A stretch of 36,032 bases of DNA, taken from the NCBI GenBank assembly GCA_014377675.1, contig JACMPD010000206.1, forward strand, positions 1-36,032. The letters run 5' to 3'. The DNA comes from Taibaiella sp. (GTDB taxonomy: Bacteria; Bacteroidota; Bacteroidia; Chitinophagales; Chitinophagaceae). The position numbers and the translations under genes were made by a program. The notes below the pieces were generated by a model. That model was not told the origin of the DNA. It searched no databases and was given only the letters and a program-made list of their open reading frames with translations. Each line of letters begins with the position of its first letter. Within the stretch, counting starts at the first letter, position 1. Shown here one piece after another: positions 1 to 9,742 of the stretch.

Positions 1-1772
1 AATATTATGCCGGAGTCATTCAGCAAATCTTTAAAAGGAACTGTATTAATGTTATTAAGCCCCAGCTTTTCTGAAAGCAAAGCGGCACCTGTGTCATTGC
101 CAACCGTCTTGTTTCCTTCAAACAGCCTTGCAAGCAGGCTATAGATTATCATCCCCTTCCGGCTGCGCTCTTTGTAAGACACTTCGTAGCTTTCTTTTAC
201 TTTGTTTTTAAGAAAGGCAGCAAGTACGGTGTCAGCAATGCTGCCAAAGGCATCGGCAACATCCACCGCATCTTCCAGGTCGTCTTCCCTACCCTTTTGC
301 AGGTTGTTAATGAAGCTGGCCATGACCACAGACCGCGAAGTGTCATCCATAGTTACCAAAAAATCAGAAAGTGTGTTATACCCGGCGCACATGCGTATGA
401 AAGTGCGGAAGTGATCAAAATGGAGACTTTCCAATAACTGGTTCCCCTTCATAGGCTTCATTTTCTCCATCAGTCTTTTAAAAGAACCCAAGAAACTGCT
501 GGTATAAATTTCATCCTGTCCATACACCATTATGTAGTATAACTCGGCGGTGGTAAGATCTTCCAGTATTTTGAAGCGCACCGCATCCGTTGCCTCGTGC
601 AACTCATTCATTTCCCTTACATATCTCAGCGCTCTTACACCCAGCTCCTGCGCATAAGATACCCTGCCTATGCTGTCATCAGTCACTTTAAGCCGCACCA
701 GGTTTTTAAAATACAAATCCGCGTCACTCGTTATCACATCTATCTGCGCTATCGTTTTGGTGCCATGGTAAATATCACCCAGGAAGGCCATAGCCTTCAG
801 CGGAGATTTACTTTTATCAGCAATAGTGACGATAGCCTGCACAAACGGATCGTTTGTATGGTGAACGGCATAAGTGAGCGGGGCATTGGTTGATGTGGCA
901 TAGTTAAAAATAACCTCAGGTATTAACGGCGCGGCTTTGCTCACTATAGCCGCCGCGAAAGTATCGTACGCGAACTCCGGCAGGCGCATCATCATCAACA
1001 ACGGATTTTCGGCGCCGAGGCGGGTGTAGAGATAGGGCCGCAGGTCTTTATAATTTTCATAAAGTATCTTGCTGTTTTCCAGTGTATAAATATTTGTATT
1101 TTTAACTGTGAAGCTGGCCAGCTTATTTTCATTGAAAGCGATAAGCATATCATGCATATTAGCTACAAGCTTTTTATAATACATAGGCTGCATTTCAGGG
1201 TCGCCGTTAAAGGCGAGCAACATACGGTTTATAGCATTGAGGCATCTGATGCGCTCTTGGTGGTCAGCAAATGAATCCCTGCCATTAGCGGGCATGTTTT
1301 CAACCATTATCTGCAGAAATGCCGCGTCTTTCAAAATCGCCTTTGTGATCACCGATGAAAGCGAAGTGTCTTTTAAATAGGCAATTTTTTTATCGGCAAC
1401 ACCGTCGCTAAGATCTGCACGCTTCAGTTCCTTATCTATTTTGTCTTCATGAAAATAGCGCCTGTTAAAGGGTATTTCCCGCTGATAAGTTTTAAGCTGA
1501 TAGGGGTCAATAACTACCGGTGCTGCCTTCAAAGTATCTTTCAACTTTCGCTTTACTACCGCTGCGGTGTCTTTTACTGTCACAGTATCGGTTACCGGCT
1601 TGCTTTCTTTTCTAATTAAAACTGTTTCCTTTTTAGAAGCCGTATCCCTCAGGTTAATTTCATCAATAAATTTCAGGGTGTCCCGTCCCTGATTTCCGCC
1701 GGGGTGCACCTGCGAAATTGCATTAACAGTGGATAGTAGTAAATATATAAAAAGAAAAAATAATTTTTTCAT
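1..1772 (-). CDS. Large exported protein of unknown function, C-terminus truncated by the window edge
   Basis: Absent from the ORF track because no stop lies inside the window. Reverse-strand reading from ATG at 1772: MKKLFFLFIYLLLSTVNAISQVHPGGNQGRDTLKFIDEINLRDTASKKETVLI..., open to position 1 (~590 codons). N-terminal signal peptide. Confidence 0.85.
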   Translation of the reverse strand, partial: MKKLFFLFIYLLLSTVNAISQVHPGGNQGRDTLKFIDEINLRDTASKKETVLIRKESKPVTDTVTVKDTAAVVKRKLKDTLKAAPVVIDPYQLKTYQREIPFNRRYFHEDKIDKELKRADLSDGVADKKIAYLKDTSLSSVITKAILKDAAFLQIMVENMPANGRDSFADHQERIRCLNAINRMLLAFNGDPEMQPMYYKKLVANMHDMLIAFNENKLASFTVKNTNIYTLENSKILYENYKDLRPYLYTRLGAENPLLMMMRLPEFAYDTFAAAIVSKAAPLIPEVIFNYATSTNAPLTYAVHHTNDPFVQAIVTIADKSKSPLKAMAFLGDIYHGTKTIAQIDVITSDADLYFKNLVRLKVTDDSIGRVSYAQELGVRALRYVREMNELHEATDAVRFKILEDLTTAELYYIMVYGQDEIYTSSFLGSFKRLMEKMKPMKGNQLLESLHFDHFRTFIRMCAGYNTLSDFLVTMDDTSRSVVMASFINNLQKGREDDLEDAVDVADAFGSIADTVLAAFLKNKVKESYEVSYKERSRKGMIIYSLLARLFEGNKTVGNDTGAALLSEKLGLNNINTVPFKDLLNDSGII

Positions 1773-1969
1773 GTCGCTTTTAAGCAATGCTACAGTATGC
1801 TTTATTACAAATGTACTTTTTAAAACGTGAATGAAAGATGAAAATTACCCGTGCGTTTTTCCGGCTTAAGTATAGCAGTTATCATCAGTGCGGCGGTATT
1901 GGAAAATACGCGCAATCTGCGGCTTTCTGTACAAATACTTCATTTCCCGATGCACTGCGGCTATAAACA

Positions 1970-1998
1970 GGTATGCCGCCCTGAAAGAACGGCATACC
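1970..1998 (-). terminator. Hairpin downstream of the DUF1573 gene, possible terminator
   Basis: Perfect 9-bp inverted repeat GGTATGCCG-(11 nt)-CGGCATACC just past the 3' end of the minus-strand gene; weak U-tract. Confidence 0.45.
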
Positions 1999-2026
1999 AC
2001 AAGAGGTATTTTAAAACAGGCAGTGC

Positions 2027-2935
2027 TTAATGCATTTCCTTCACTTCGCCCGCTATATGCAGCGTCATTGGCTGCTGTTTTGCATTTGAAGTAATTGTAA
2101 TTTCTTTTTTTATCACTCCGAGCCTTCCTTTTGTATTGAAGACAACATGTACATCGGCTGAATTACCCGGTGCTATTGGCTCCTTAGGATAAGTAGGTAT
2201 AGTGCAGCCGCACGAGGCGTGCGCTTCTTTTATGGTAATTGGTTCCTTGCCGGTATTCTTAAAATGGAAATCGCACTCAACCGGGTTGCCCTCAGGCACT
2301 ACACCAAAATCATGCGTTTCTTCATTGAATTCAAAGATCCCCGCATTAGGCCCGGGGTGTATCAGGTCGAGCTCTGGCATATAAGGCCTAGGCGCATTGG
2401 CCTGCGGCATGTTAGCCCTAACCGGTGTGGCATCAGGAACCGCGGCAATCAATTTCGGCGCCTCGCCTTTAACAGGTGGCACCCCTGCGTGACCTTTTGG
2501 AGGAGGCACAACGGCAGTACCATCCTTGTTCATTATTTTTTTATGTGGTGCGCCGCCTGGTACAGGCTGCGGACTGTTTGGCGCTTGCGGTTGCCGAATT
2601 GGCACTGGTATCGGGGGCGGCTGAGGTATAGGCACCCCATTTGCATCCTTCACTAGGGGCCGTGGCATTGTTTGCGTCATCGGCAAAGGCAAGGGTGCCT
2701 GTTGCGGATGTGCCGGGTCCGGCGCTGCCTGTGCATTCATCACATTTGGCTGTGGCATCGGTTGTGGCGTCAATGCCGAGCCTTGCTTTGACCCTTCAGG
2801 TGGCGGCGGTGCTACCTGGGTTGCCTGGCTATTACGCTTTTTATTGCCGCTTTTCTTTACCGCTACTTTCTCCTGTGAGAAAGCAAACGACGTGCTGAGC
2901 AACATACCCAAGGCAAACAGTGAGATTTTTTTCAT
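2027..2935 (-). CDS. DUF1573 domain exported protein with long Pro-rich linker
   Basis: Signal peptide MKKISLFALGMLLSTSFAFSQ; C-terminal EFNEETHDFGVVPEGNPVECDFHFKNTGKEPITIKEAHASCGCTIPTYPKEPIAPG is typical of DUF1573. Confidence 0.9.
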   Translation of the reverse strand: MKKISLFALGMLLSTSFAFSQEKVAVKKSGNKKRNSQATQVAPPPPEGSKQGSALTPQPMPQPNVMNAQAAPDPAHPQQAPLPLPMTQTMPRPLVKDANGVPIPQPPPIPVPIRQPQAPNSPQPVPGGAPHKKIMNKDGTAVVPPPKGHAGVPPVKGEAPKLIAAVPDATPVRANMPQANAPRPYMPELDLIHPGPNAGIFEFNEETHDFGVVPEGNPVECDFHFKNTGKEPITIKEAHASCGCTIPTYPKEPIAPGNSADVHVVFNTKGRLGVIKKEITITSNAKQQPMTLHIAGEVKEMH

Positions 2936-3031
2936 ACCAAAAAATGTTTTTGCTAAATTAACGAATAAATTTGTCTTTGATTTCGCTGACCCGGCGTTTT
3001 TGAATATTTAGCTTCCCTTTTGCATATATTG

Positions 3032-4093
3032 CTAAGAAGGATTTCTAAATAGGGGGTTTTTAATAAAACCAGTATCAGTCAATGTGTGTAGGAACGCGAT
3101 GATATCTGACATATCCTGTGCATTCATTCTACCCTTTCTCGTTACCTTTAATGTTATATCAAGATTATCGCTATAATGAAAACCGGTATTATAGTGATCA
3201 AGGCATTGCTGCAGTGTGCTGAAGCGGCCATCATGCATATAAGGCGCAGTGAGTGCTATATTTCTTAATGACGGTGTTTTAAATTTCCCACTGTCACTGC
3301 CAACAAAGGTGATCCTGTATCTGCCCACATCAGTATAAATGCTGTCAAGCCCTGTATTGCGGTATTCAAAGTCTGAAAACGTGCTTCCCATTACGTGGCA
3401 GTGCGTACAATCGCCTTTCGTTCCATCTTCAAACAGATCCAAACCCTTCATTTCCTGTAGTGTGAGTGTCGCCTCCCCTCTTTTATACTGGTCGTATTTT
3501 GAGTTACCGGAGACCATAGTGCGCTCAAACTGTGCTATAGCTTTCATTAAAAGCGGCGTTGTGATACTGTCAGTTAAAAAAGCCTTTTTAAACAATGCAG
3601 GATAAAACGGGTCGCTTCTCAGTTTCTGAATGGCATTAGGTATTGTTTCATGCATCTCCACCGGGTTAATAATGGGTCCTATTACCTGATCTTCAAGAGT
3701 AGAAACCCCTCCATCCCAAAAAAACTCTTTCTGATAGCCGAGGTTAAAAAGGTTCATAGCATTACGATTGCCAGCAACCCCATCAACACCGATACTGAAC
3801 TGCAGAGTGCTGTCGCTGAACGCAAATGCCTGGTTGTGGCAGCTTGCGCAACTCATCTTAAGGTCGCGGGATAGAATCGGGTCATAAAACAGTTTCCTGC
3901 CAAGTGCCACCCCTTCCACAGTAAGCGGGTTATTTGCAGGTATAGCCATTGGTGGAAGCCCGGTTGGTATCACCAGGTGGTAAGGGGTCGGCCCGCTGTA
4001 CCCATCAGGATTTCCATCCTTTTTGCACGCTTGGATAGAGCTGAAAAAGAATACAAACAAAGAAAATATAAATAAAATATTTTTTTTATTCAT
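3032..4093 (-). CDS. Di-heme cytochrome c peroxidase family lipoprotein (MauG/CcpA/MbnH-like)
   Basis: Two CxxCH heme motifs (CASCH, CTHCH), peroxidase-family blocks GRKLFYDPILSRD and APYMHDGRFSTLQQCLDHYN, N-terminal signal with SIQAC lipobox. Confidence 0.92.
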   Translation of the reverse strand: MNKKNILFIFSLFVFFFSSIQACKKDGNPDGYSGPTPYHLVIPTGLPPMAIPANNPLTVEGVALGRKLFYDPILSRDLKMSCASCHNQAFAFSDSTLQFSIGVDGVAGNRNAMNLFNLGYQKEFFWDGGVSTLEDQVIGPIINPVEMHETIPNAIQKLRSDPFYPALFKKAFLTDSITTPLLMKAIAQFERTMVSGNSKYDQYKRGEATLTLQEMKGLDLFEDGTKGDCTHCHVMGSTFSDFEYRNTGLDSIYTDVGRYRITFVGSDSGKFKTPSLRNIALTAPYMHDGRFSTLQQCLDHYNTGFHYSDNLDITLKVTRKGRMNAQDMSDIIAFLHTLTDTGFIKNPLFRNPS

Positions 4094-4098
4094 TGCGC

Positions 4099-4878
4099 TT
4101 ATTCTACTTTAGAGCATGTAAAAGCATTGGGCATATTGGTGCGCAGATCCAGCAGCCACCCGGCATCACCAAATATATCGGTCGACTGATGGATATTATT
4201 CCTTTTGAAACCTACATCATTTGGTTTATGATACACATCATTAAGATTGAATTTGAGATATAAAGTATGATCATTTCCTTTCACGGTAATAAGCGGTATA
4301 GTAATACTGGCCTGGGACAGCGCTTCATCAGTGCCCAGGTGATACAACAGTATTTCCGAGCCACCTGTGTCATTACGGAATGTGCCCTCATGCTTGAAGA
4401 AAATATAACCAATTTTCCATCCCCATATCATTTGCTTAATCGGATCAAGATCACCTTCCTGCAGGCCGGTATGGTTGTTGAGAGAATCAACACCGATATA
4501 AAACTTTATAGCTTTATAATTGCCGTTGGGTATACTGTCAAGCGTAAACCTGCAGGTACTGGTGTCTTTGGCATCAATAAGTTTGTAATTATGGTAATTA
4601 GTTTCCGTATTGTCTTCCCCCACCAAGGTAAAGTTACTAATATAATACTTAAGGATATTTATTGAATAACGCTCACCTTTTGCATTAGTAAATGAATAAG
4701 CGCCGAAGGTGACCGGGCTACCATCTACTTCATTACTCACTTTTACGGTAATGGCACCATATGTTTTAGCTGCCACTACCGGCTCCGGATCCTTAGCTTT
4801 CTTTCTGCACGAAGTAAGCAACGCTGAAGGTATAATTAATGACAGGCACAAAGAGCCAGCTAATAAGTATTTGCTCAT
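4099..4878 (-). CDS. MbnP family lipoprotein (putative copper-binding partner of an MbnH-like peroxidase)
   Basis: Start trimmed to MSKYLLAGSLCLSLIIPSALLTSC (lipobox) at 4878. Body contains SINILKYYISNFTLVGEDN, FYIGVDSLNNHTGLQEGDLDP, MIWGWKIGYIFFKHEG, characteristic of MbnP-like proteins. Confidence 0.85.
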   Translation of the reverse strand: MSKYLLAGSLCLSLIIPSALLTSCRKKAKDPEPVVAAKTYGAITVKVSNEVDGSPVTFGAYSFTNAKGERYSINILKYYISNFTLVGEDNTETNYHNYKLIDAKDTSTCRFTLDSIPNGNYKAIKFYIGVDSLNNHTGLQEGDLDPIKQMIWGWKIGYIFFKHEGTFRNDTGGSEILLYHLGTDEALSQASITIPLITVKGNDHTLYLKFNLNDVYHKPNDVGFKRNNIHQSTDIFGDAGWLLDLRTNMPNAFTCSKVE

Positions 4879-5128
4879 GTAAAATGAATGTAGGGTGAAG
4901 GTAAGGCATTTTAATAATATAGCTTGGAAACAAGCATTTATCGTGGTGTTAAAAATATGTTGAATAAATACAACGAAATGGCGTAAAATTCGCAAACCAG
5001 CACGGTAAAAGCACAAGCCGGAATAATTTTATTGGAAATTTATACAAGTCGCACAAGTCAAAGTAAATTACCGGTTCAGTATTATATCATTCTTACGGCT
5101 ACAAAAAAGTTACTTAATTTTGATTGTC

Positions 5129-6811
5129 ATGAAAATATTCTTAGCACAGCAGAACTACCACATAGGCAATTTTGAAGCCAATACTGAAAAAATAATAGCA
5201 GCCATAGCAGAGGCCAGGCGAGAAGGCGGGGATCTTATCGTTTTTTCAGAACTGGCAGTATGCGGCTACCCTCCGCGGGACTTCCTGGAGTTTGATGACT
5301 TTATTGATCAGGCTCTGGCAGCTATTGACCGTATTAAAGCTGTAACCAACGGAATAGGCGTGCTTGTGGGGTGCCCGAGCAGAAACCCCCAGCCCTTAGG
5401 CAAGAACCTGTTCAACAGTGCCTACCTGCTGTATAATAATGAGGTACAGGGCATTGCGCACAAAACACTCCTGCCGAACTACGATATATTTGACGAATAC
5501 CGATACTTTGAACCAGCGTTTGAGTGGAATGTGCTGCATTTTAAAGGTAAAAAACTTGCAGTTACCGTGTGTGAAGATATATGGAACCTGCTTGACGATC
5601 CGCTTTATCGCCTCAATCCCATGGATGAACTGGTAAAGCAACAGCCTGACATAATGATAAACCTTAGTGCGTCACCGTTTGACTATGTGCATGATGATAG
5701 CCGGAGGGCCACCATTAAACAAAATGTATTAAAATACAAACTACCCATTATTTACTGTAATACCACGGGCTCACAAACCGAAATAGTTTTTGACGGCGGC
5801 TCGGTGGCTATGGACGCGGACGGCAACATTGTAGCGCAGTTGCCCTATTTTGAAGAAGCAATGATGGCCGTAACACTAAATGAAGACGGCGGCTTTGCCG
5901 AAGAAATTGTGTGCCCTTCAGCAGGAATACCTGCCGCGGTATTGATACCGGCGCAACTGGACGCAACGAAAAATACGGCCAAAATACATCAGGCGATCAT
6001 CACGGCGATCAGAGATTATTTTAGTAAAATGAATTTCAGGAAAGCCATAGTAGCTTCATCAGGCGGTATTGACAGCGCACTGGTTTTGGCGCTGGCCTGC
6101 GAGGCACTGGGGCCGGAAAACGTTAGTGCTCTGCTACTTCCCTCGCAATTTTCAACCGGCCATTCGGTTGACGATGCAGTACAGCTTTCAGTAAACCTGA
6201 ACAACCATTACGACATTATAAAAATAAAAGACATCTTTGAAACATTTTCCACCGCGCTGCAGCCTATCTTTAAAGACCTGCCATTCAGTGTGGCTGAAGA
6301 AAACCTGCAATCTCGCATAAGGGGTACGCTGGTAATGGCGTTGAGCAACAAATTTGGCTCTATTTTACTCAACACCTCTAATAAAAGTGAGTTGGCCACC
6401 GGATATGGAACGCTGTATGGTGATATGGCAGGGGGCCTCGGGGTTTTAGGAGACTTGTATAAACAACAGATATATGCACTTGCAAGATATATAAACCGGG
6501 ATAAAGAAATAATACCAGTAAATATAATAAACAAAGCACCCAGCGCGGAGCTGCGCCCCGGCCAGAAAGACAGCGACAGCCTGCCGGAATATGACGTGCT
6601 TGATGGCATTCTTTACCTTTACATTGAGCGCAGATTAGGTCCTAAAGAAATTATAAACCTCGGATTTGCCCCCACGCTCGTTGCCCGGATTTTGAAACTG
6701 GTTAATACCAACGAATACAAGCGCAACCAGTTTTGTCCTATTATCCGTATTTCTCCAAAATCATTCGGCATAGGCCGAAGGGTGCCTATTGTAGGAAAGT
6801 ACCTGTCTTAA
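5129..6811 (+). CDS. nadE: Glutamine-dependent NAD+ synthetase (nitrilase domain plus NAD synthase)
   Basis: MKIFLAQQNYHIGNFEANTEKI nitrilase start, VTVCEDIW, synthase SSGGIDSALVLALA, LLNTSNKSELATGYGTLYGDMAGG, C-terminal ISPKSFGIGRRVPI. Confidence 0.96.
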   Translation: MKIFLAQQNYHIGNFEANTEKIIAAIAEARREGGDLIVFSELAVCGYPPRDFLEFDDFIDQALAAIDRIKAVTNGIGVLVGCPSRNPQPLGKNLFNSAYLLYNNEVQGIAHKTLLPNYDIFDEYRYFEPAFEWNVLHFKGKKLAVTVCEDIWNLLDDPLYRLNPMDELVKQQPDIMINLSASPFDYVHDDSRRATIKQNVLKYKLPIIYCNTTGSQTEIVFDGGSVAMDADGNIVAQLPYFEEAMMAVTLNEDGGFAEEIVCPSAGIPAAVLIPAQLDATKNTAKIHQAIITAIRDYFSKMNFRKAIVASSGGIDSALVLALACEALGPENVSALLLPSQFSTGHSVDDAVQLSVNLNNHYDIIKIKDIFETFSTALQPIFKDLPFSVAEENLQSRIRGTLVMALSNKFGSILLNTSNKSELATGYGTLYGDMAGGLGVLGDLYKQQIYALARYINRDKEIIPVNIINKAPSAELRPGQKDSDSLPEYDVLDGILYLYIERRLGPKEIINLGFAPTLVARILKLVNTNEYKRNQFCPIIRISPKSFGIGRRVPIVGKYLS

Positions 6812-6871
6812 TGTACTGCACTTGCCCAGCCTGAAGTGCTAACAGTGAGGCTGTTGAGTTACAAAATATTC

Positions 6872-6911
6872 TGCCTGCATATGACTAATAACATTGTGCA
6901 GGCATTTTTCT
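6872..6911 (+). terminator. Rho-independent terminator candidate after nadE
   Basis: TGCCTGCA-(17 nt)-TGCAGGCA followed by TTTTTCT. Confidence 0.55.
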
Positions 6912-6979
6912 GGCATGTAAATTGATTTACAGCTTCGTAAGTTTGAACAAATTTATTACTCTTGCACTCAATCAATTTT

Positions 6980-7819
6980 ATGAAACACACAGCACTTCTT
7001 TTTATTATTGCCGCTTTTCCTTTAATGACTATAGCTCAAACTAGAAGAAATGGCAACGGCTATAATAATAACCGCAATAACAACAACTACCACACCAACC
7101 AAAATACCAGTAATGATTACGGGTATGAAGCCGGGAGCGCATTGACCGTTTATTCTGAAAGCGGAGAGCAGTTCCTGCTTATCTTAAATGGAATAAAGCA
7201 AAACAACTACCCTGAGACCAGGGTAAGAGTGGAAGGGCTGCCTGATGTAACGAATGACATACAGATAATATTTAATGACAACCGAACACCCTCCATTACA
7301 AAAAGAGTGGCGTTTATGGATCCGGTGGAGGGCAAACCGGTAAACCTGACTGTGAACCTGGTGAGAGACAGGGGCGGCAATCCACGCATGAACTTTGTGC
7401 GCATGACGAGCCTTGAAAGAGACTACCGTGGCCAACAGGGAGAGTATATATTGTCTTATGGCCACGACCGCCAGCAGCGAAATGTGGAGCAGGTGCCGCC
7501 GCCGCCACCACCGCCGCCGCCCACGCCTAACCCTATGGATAACCAGTCTTTTATGGCTGCAAAACAGGCTATTAAGGGCAGCAGCTGGGACGAGACCAAA
7601 TTATCAACCGCTCAAACAATTCTTAATACAAACTTTTTCACCACCGACCAGGTAATGGATATTTGCAGACTGTTTAGCTGGGAAGACTCCAAACTTACAT
7701 TCGCCAAGGCCGCTTTCAAAAAAACCGTAGACAATACCAATTACTTTAAAGTAAACGCCATTTTTGACTGGGATTCGAACAAAAAAGCGCTTAATGACTA
7801 TGTAAACGCCAACAGGTAA
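6980..7819 (+). CDS. DUF4476 domain exported protein with Asn-rich and poly-Pro linkers
   Basis: Signal peptide MKHTALLFIIAAFPLMTIAQ; N-rich NGNGYNNNRNNNNYHTNQN; PPPPPPPPP; C-terminal FMAAKQAIKGSSWDETKLSTAQTILNTNFFTTDQVMDICRLFSWEDSKLTFAKAAF matches DUF4476. Confidence 0.88.
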   Translation: MKHTALLFIIAAFPLMTIAQTRRNGNGYNNNRNNNNYHTNQNTSNDYGYEAGSALTVYSESGEQFLLILNGIKQNNYPETRVRVEGLPDVTNDIQIIFNDNRTPSITKRVAFMDPVEGKPVNLTVNLVRDRGGNPRMNFVRMTSLERDYRGQQGEYILSYGHDRQQRNVEQVPPPPPPPPPTPNPMDNQSFMAAKQAIKGSSWDETKLSTAQTILNTNFFTTDQVMDICRLFSWEDSKLTFAKAAFKKTVDNTNYFKVNAIFDWDSNKKALNDYVNANR

Positions 7820-7849
7820 AATTATATATAACTGATATTGCATTATTAT

Positions 7850-7888
7850 AAAACCGGCATCTTAAAGAAGGCCGGTTTTTGTTTTTTT
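7850..7888 (+). terminator. Rho-independent terminator after the DUF4476 gene
   Basis: AAAACCGGC-(12 nt)-GCCGGTTTT followed by TGTTTTTTT. Confidence 0.8.
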
Positions 7889-7968
7889 AATGCCTGCTCC
7901 ACTACTATACAGATAACTTTCTTCATCAGTCGATTAACATTTTATGGCACGGCTTCATACATTCATGC

Positions 7969-8460
7969 TCACTTCACCGGTTCAGTTCTATAATACCTGT
8001 ATATTTTCACTCCGCTTTGACCGTCAGTGAGGGTGTCAGTATTTACAATATCAGTTTTTATATCTTTAAGCTCCGTTATAATGTTAGACGGATAGGCAAC
8101 ATGCATCCACTTCAGGCTACCTAAACGATCGAAGCGCTCCACGATCTTTGATACTGGTAAGTATTGCTTTTTGCCCTGTGCATCTTTGTAGGTATGTGTA
8201 GAATCGATATAATTTTTGAATACCGAATAATAGCGCACCTTGCCGAAATCTGTAACGCTGTTTATGATGCTGTCCCGGTTGTCATAACATTCAAACCTGA
8301 AAATGGTGTCTCTCTTTTGTATTGCTATGGGCTTGTAAAAATCGGGGGCCAGGTAGGTGATGGTATCTGCCCGATCCGTTTTCTGCGCAAAAACAGCAAT
8401 ATGCTGCGCGGAGATGGAACCGAAAAACAAACACGCTGGCAACAGAAGTAAATTTTTCAT
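7969..8460 (-). CDS. Hypothetical exported protein
   Basis: ORF with signal peptide MKNLLLLPACLFFGSISAQ (trimmed start); no family recognised. Confidence 0.75.
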   Translation of the reverse strand: MKNLLLLPACLFFGSISAQHIAVFAQKTDRADTITYLAPDFYKPIAIQKRDTIFRFECYDNRDSIINSVTDFGKVRYYSVFKNYIDSTHTYKDAQGKKQYLPVSKIVERFDRLGSLKWMHVAYPSNIITELKDIKTDIVNTDTLTDGQSGVKIYRYYRTEPVK

Positions 8461-8510
8461 ATTCAAGATACCCAAAAGCATAGCAGTTTAGTAAAGGCAA
8501 TCAGCTCTAC

Positions 8511-9737
8511 CTACTCTTCAATAAAATCGAGGTCTTTACCAAACGTTTCCTCGGTCAGGAAAATTGCAATAGTACTGATGATCATAACAATAACACCTGT
8601 AATGGCGCCAGCCTGCACATAACCAACGCTACCTTTTAATGAATTAAACAAAATAATCATCAATGGCAGCGATCCCCTAACCATATTAGGAATAGTTGTT
8701 GCCGCCGTTGCTCTGAGGTTGGTGCCGAAATGCTCCGCGGCCATAGTCACAAACAGTGCCCAGAACCCGGTGCCAAAACCCAACAGTACACAAATATAAT
8801 ACATACTGTTCGCCGAGTTGTTGTTCGGGCTGAAGAAAAGATAAATACCCATAGCCGTGAAGGCGTAAAATATGTAAAGCGCTTTCTTGCGGCTTTTAAG
8901 CTCATGACTTAAAAACCCTATAAGCAGGTCGCCCAGCGAAATGGCTACATACGACAGCATAACTGCTTTACCAGTATCAACCGGATCCTTTATGCCAAAG
9001 CGCTCACCAAACTCCTTAGAAAACGTAATAAGAATGCCTATCACATACCAGGTAGGCAGACCAATAAGTATGGCCAGCAGATATTTTTTAAAGCGTTTCC
9101 GATTGGTGAAAAACATGAGAAAATCACCTTTTTTAACGGCTGAACTTTTAATATTTTCATACATGCCTGATTCAAATACGCTCACCCGAAGCATAAGCAG
9201 GCACAAACCCAGCCCGCCGCCTATAAAGTAGCAGATACGCCAGTTGGCGAATGTCTGAGATATAAAATAGGCTGCAACCGCACCGGTAAGGCCAACACCC
9301 GCCACAATGGAAGTGGCTTTACCACGTTTTTCTTTGGGTATCAGCTCGCTGACCAGCGTTATTCCTGCGCCAAGCTCACCGGCCAGGCCAACACCCGCAA
9401 TGAAACGGGCCAATGCGTATTGGTTAACTGTATGTACGAATCCGTTAGCGATATTTGCGAGGGAATAGAGTATTATGGAGCCGAATAGTACGCTTAGCCT
9501 GCCTTTTTTATCCCCTAATATACCCCACAATATGCCACCAAGTAACAGCCCGAACATCTGGATACTAATGATGAACTTACCGTCGGTGTCAATCAACTCC
9601 GCAGATAGGCCCATCTCTTTCAGGCTTTTTACACGTATTATATTAAACAGGAGCAGGTCATAGATGTCAACAAAATAACCTAATGCAGCTACAATTACGG
9701 GGATGCTTAGTAAACCTAAGGCTTTCTTTTGTTGCAT
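8511..9737 (-). CDS. MFS transporter
   Basis: About 12 hydrophobic segments; MFS motifs GILGDKKGRLSVLFGS and RFIAGVGLAGELGAGITLVSELIPKEKRGKATS. Confidence 0.92.
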   Translation of the reverse strand: MQQKKALGLLSIPVIVAALGYFVDIYDLLLFNIIRVKSLKEMGLSAELIDTDGKFIISIQMFGLLLGGILWGILGDKKGRLSVLFGSIILYSLANIANGFVHTVNQYALARFIAGVGLAGELGAGITLVSELIPKEKRGKATSIVAGVGLTGAVAAYFISQTFANWRICYFIGGGLGLCLLMLRVSVFESGMYENIKSSAVKKGDFLMFFTNRKRFKKYLLAILIGLPTWYVIGILITFSKEFGERFGIKDPVDTGKAVMLSYVAISLGDLLIGFLSHELKSRKKALYIFYAFTAMGIYLFFSPNNNSANSMYYICVLLGFGTGFWALFVTMAAEHFGTNLRATAATTIPNMVRGSLPLMIILFNSLKGSVGYVQAGAITGVIVMIISTIAIFLTEETFGKDLDFIEE

Positions 9738-9742
9738 ATAAA

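Noticed and set aside
2202-2898. Plus-strand ORFs (60, 145 and 85 aa) opposite the DUF1573 gene
   Set aside because: Antisense by-products of the proline-rich coding sequence.
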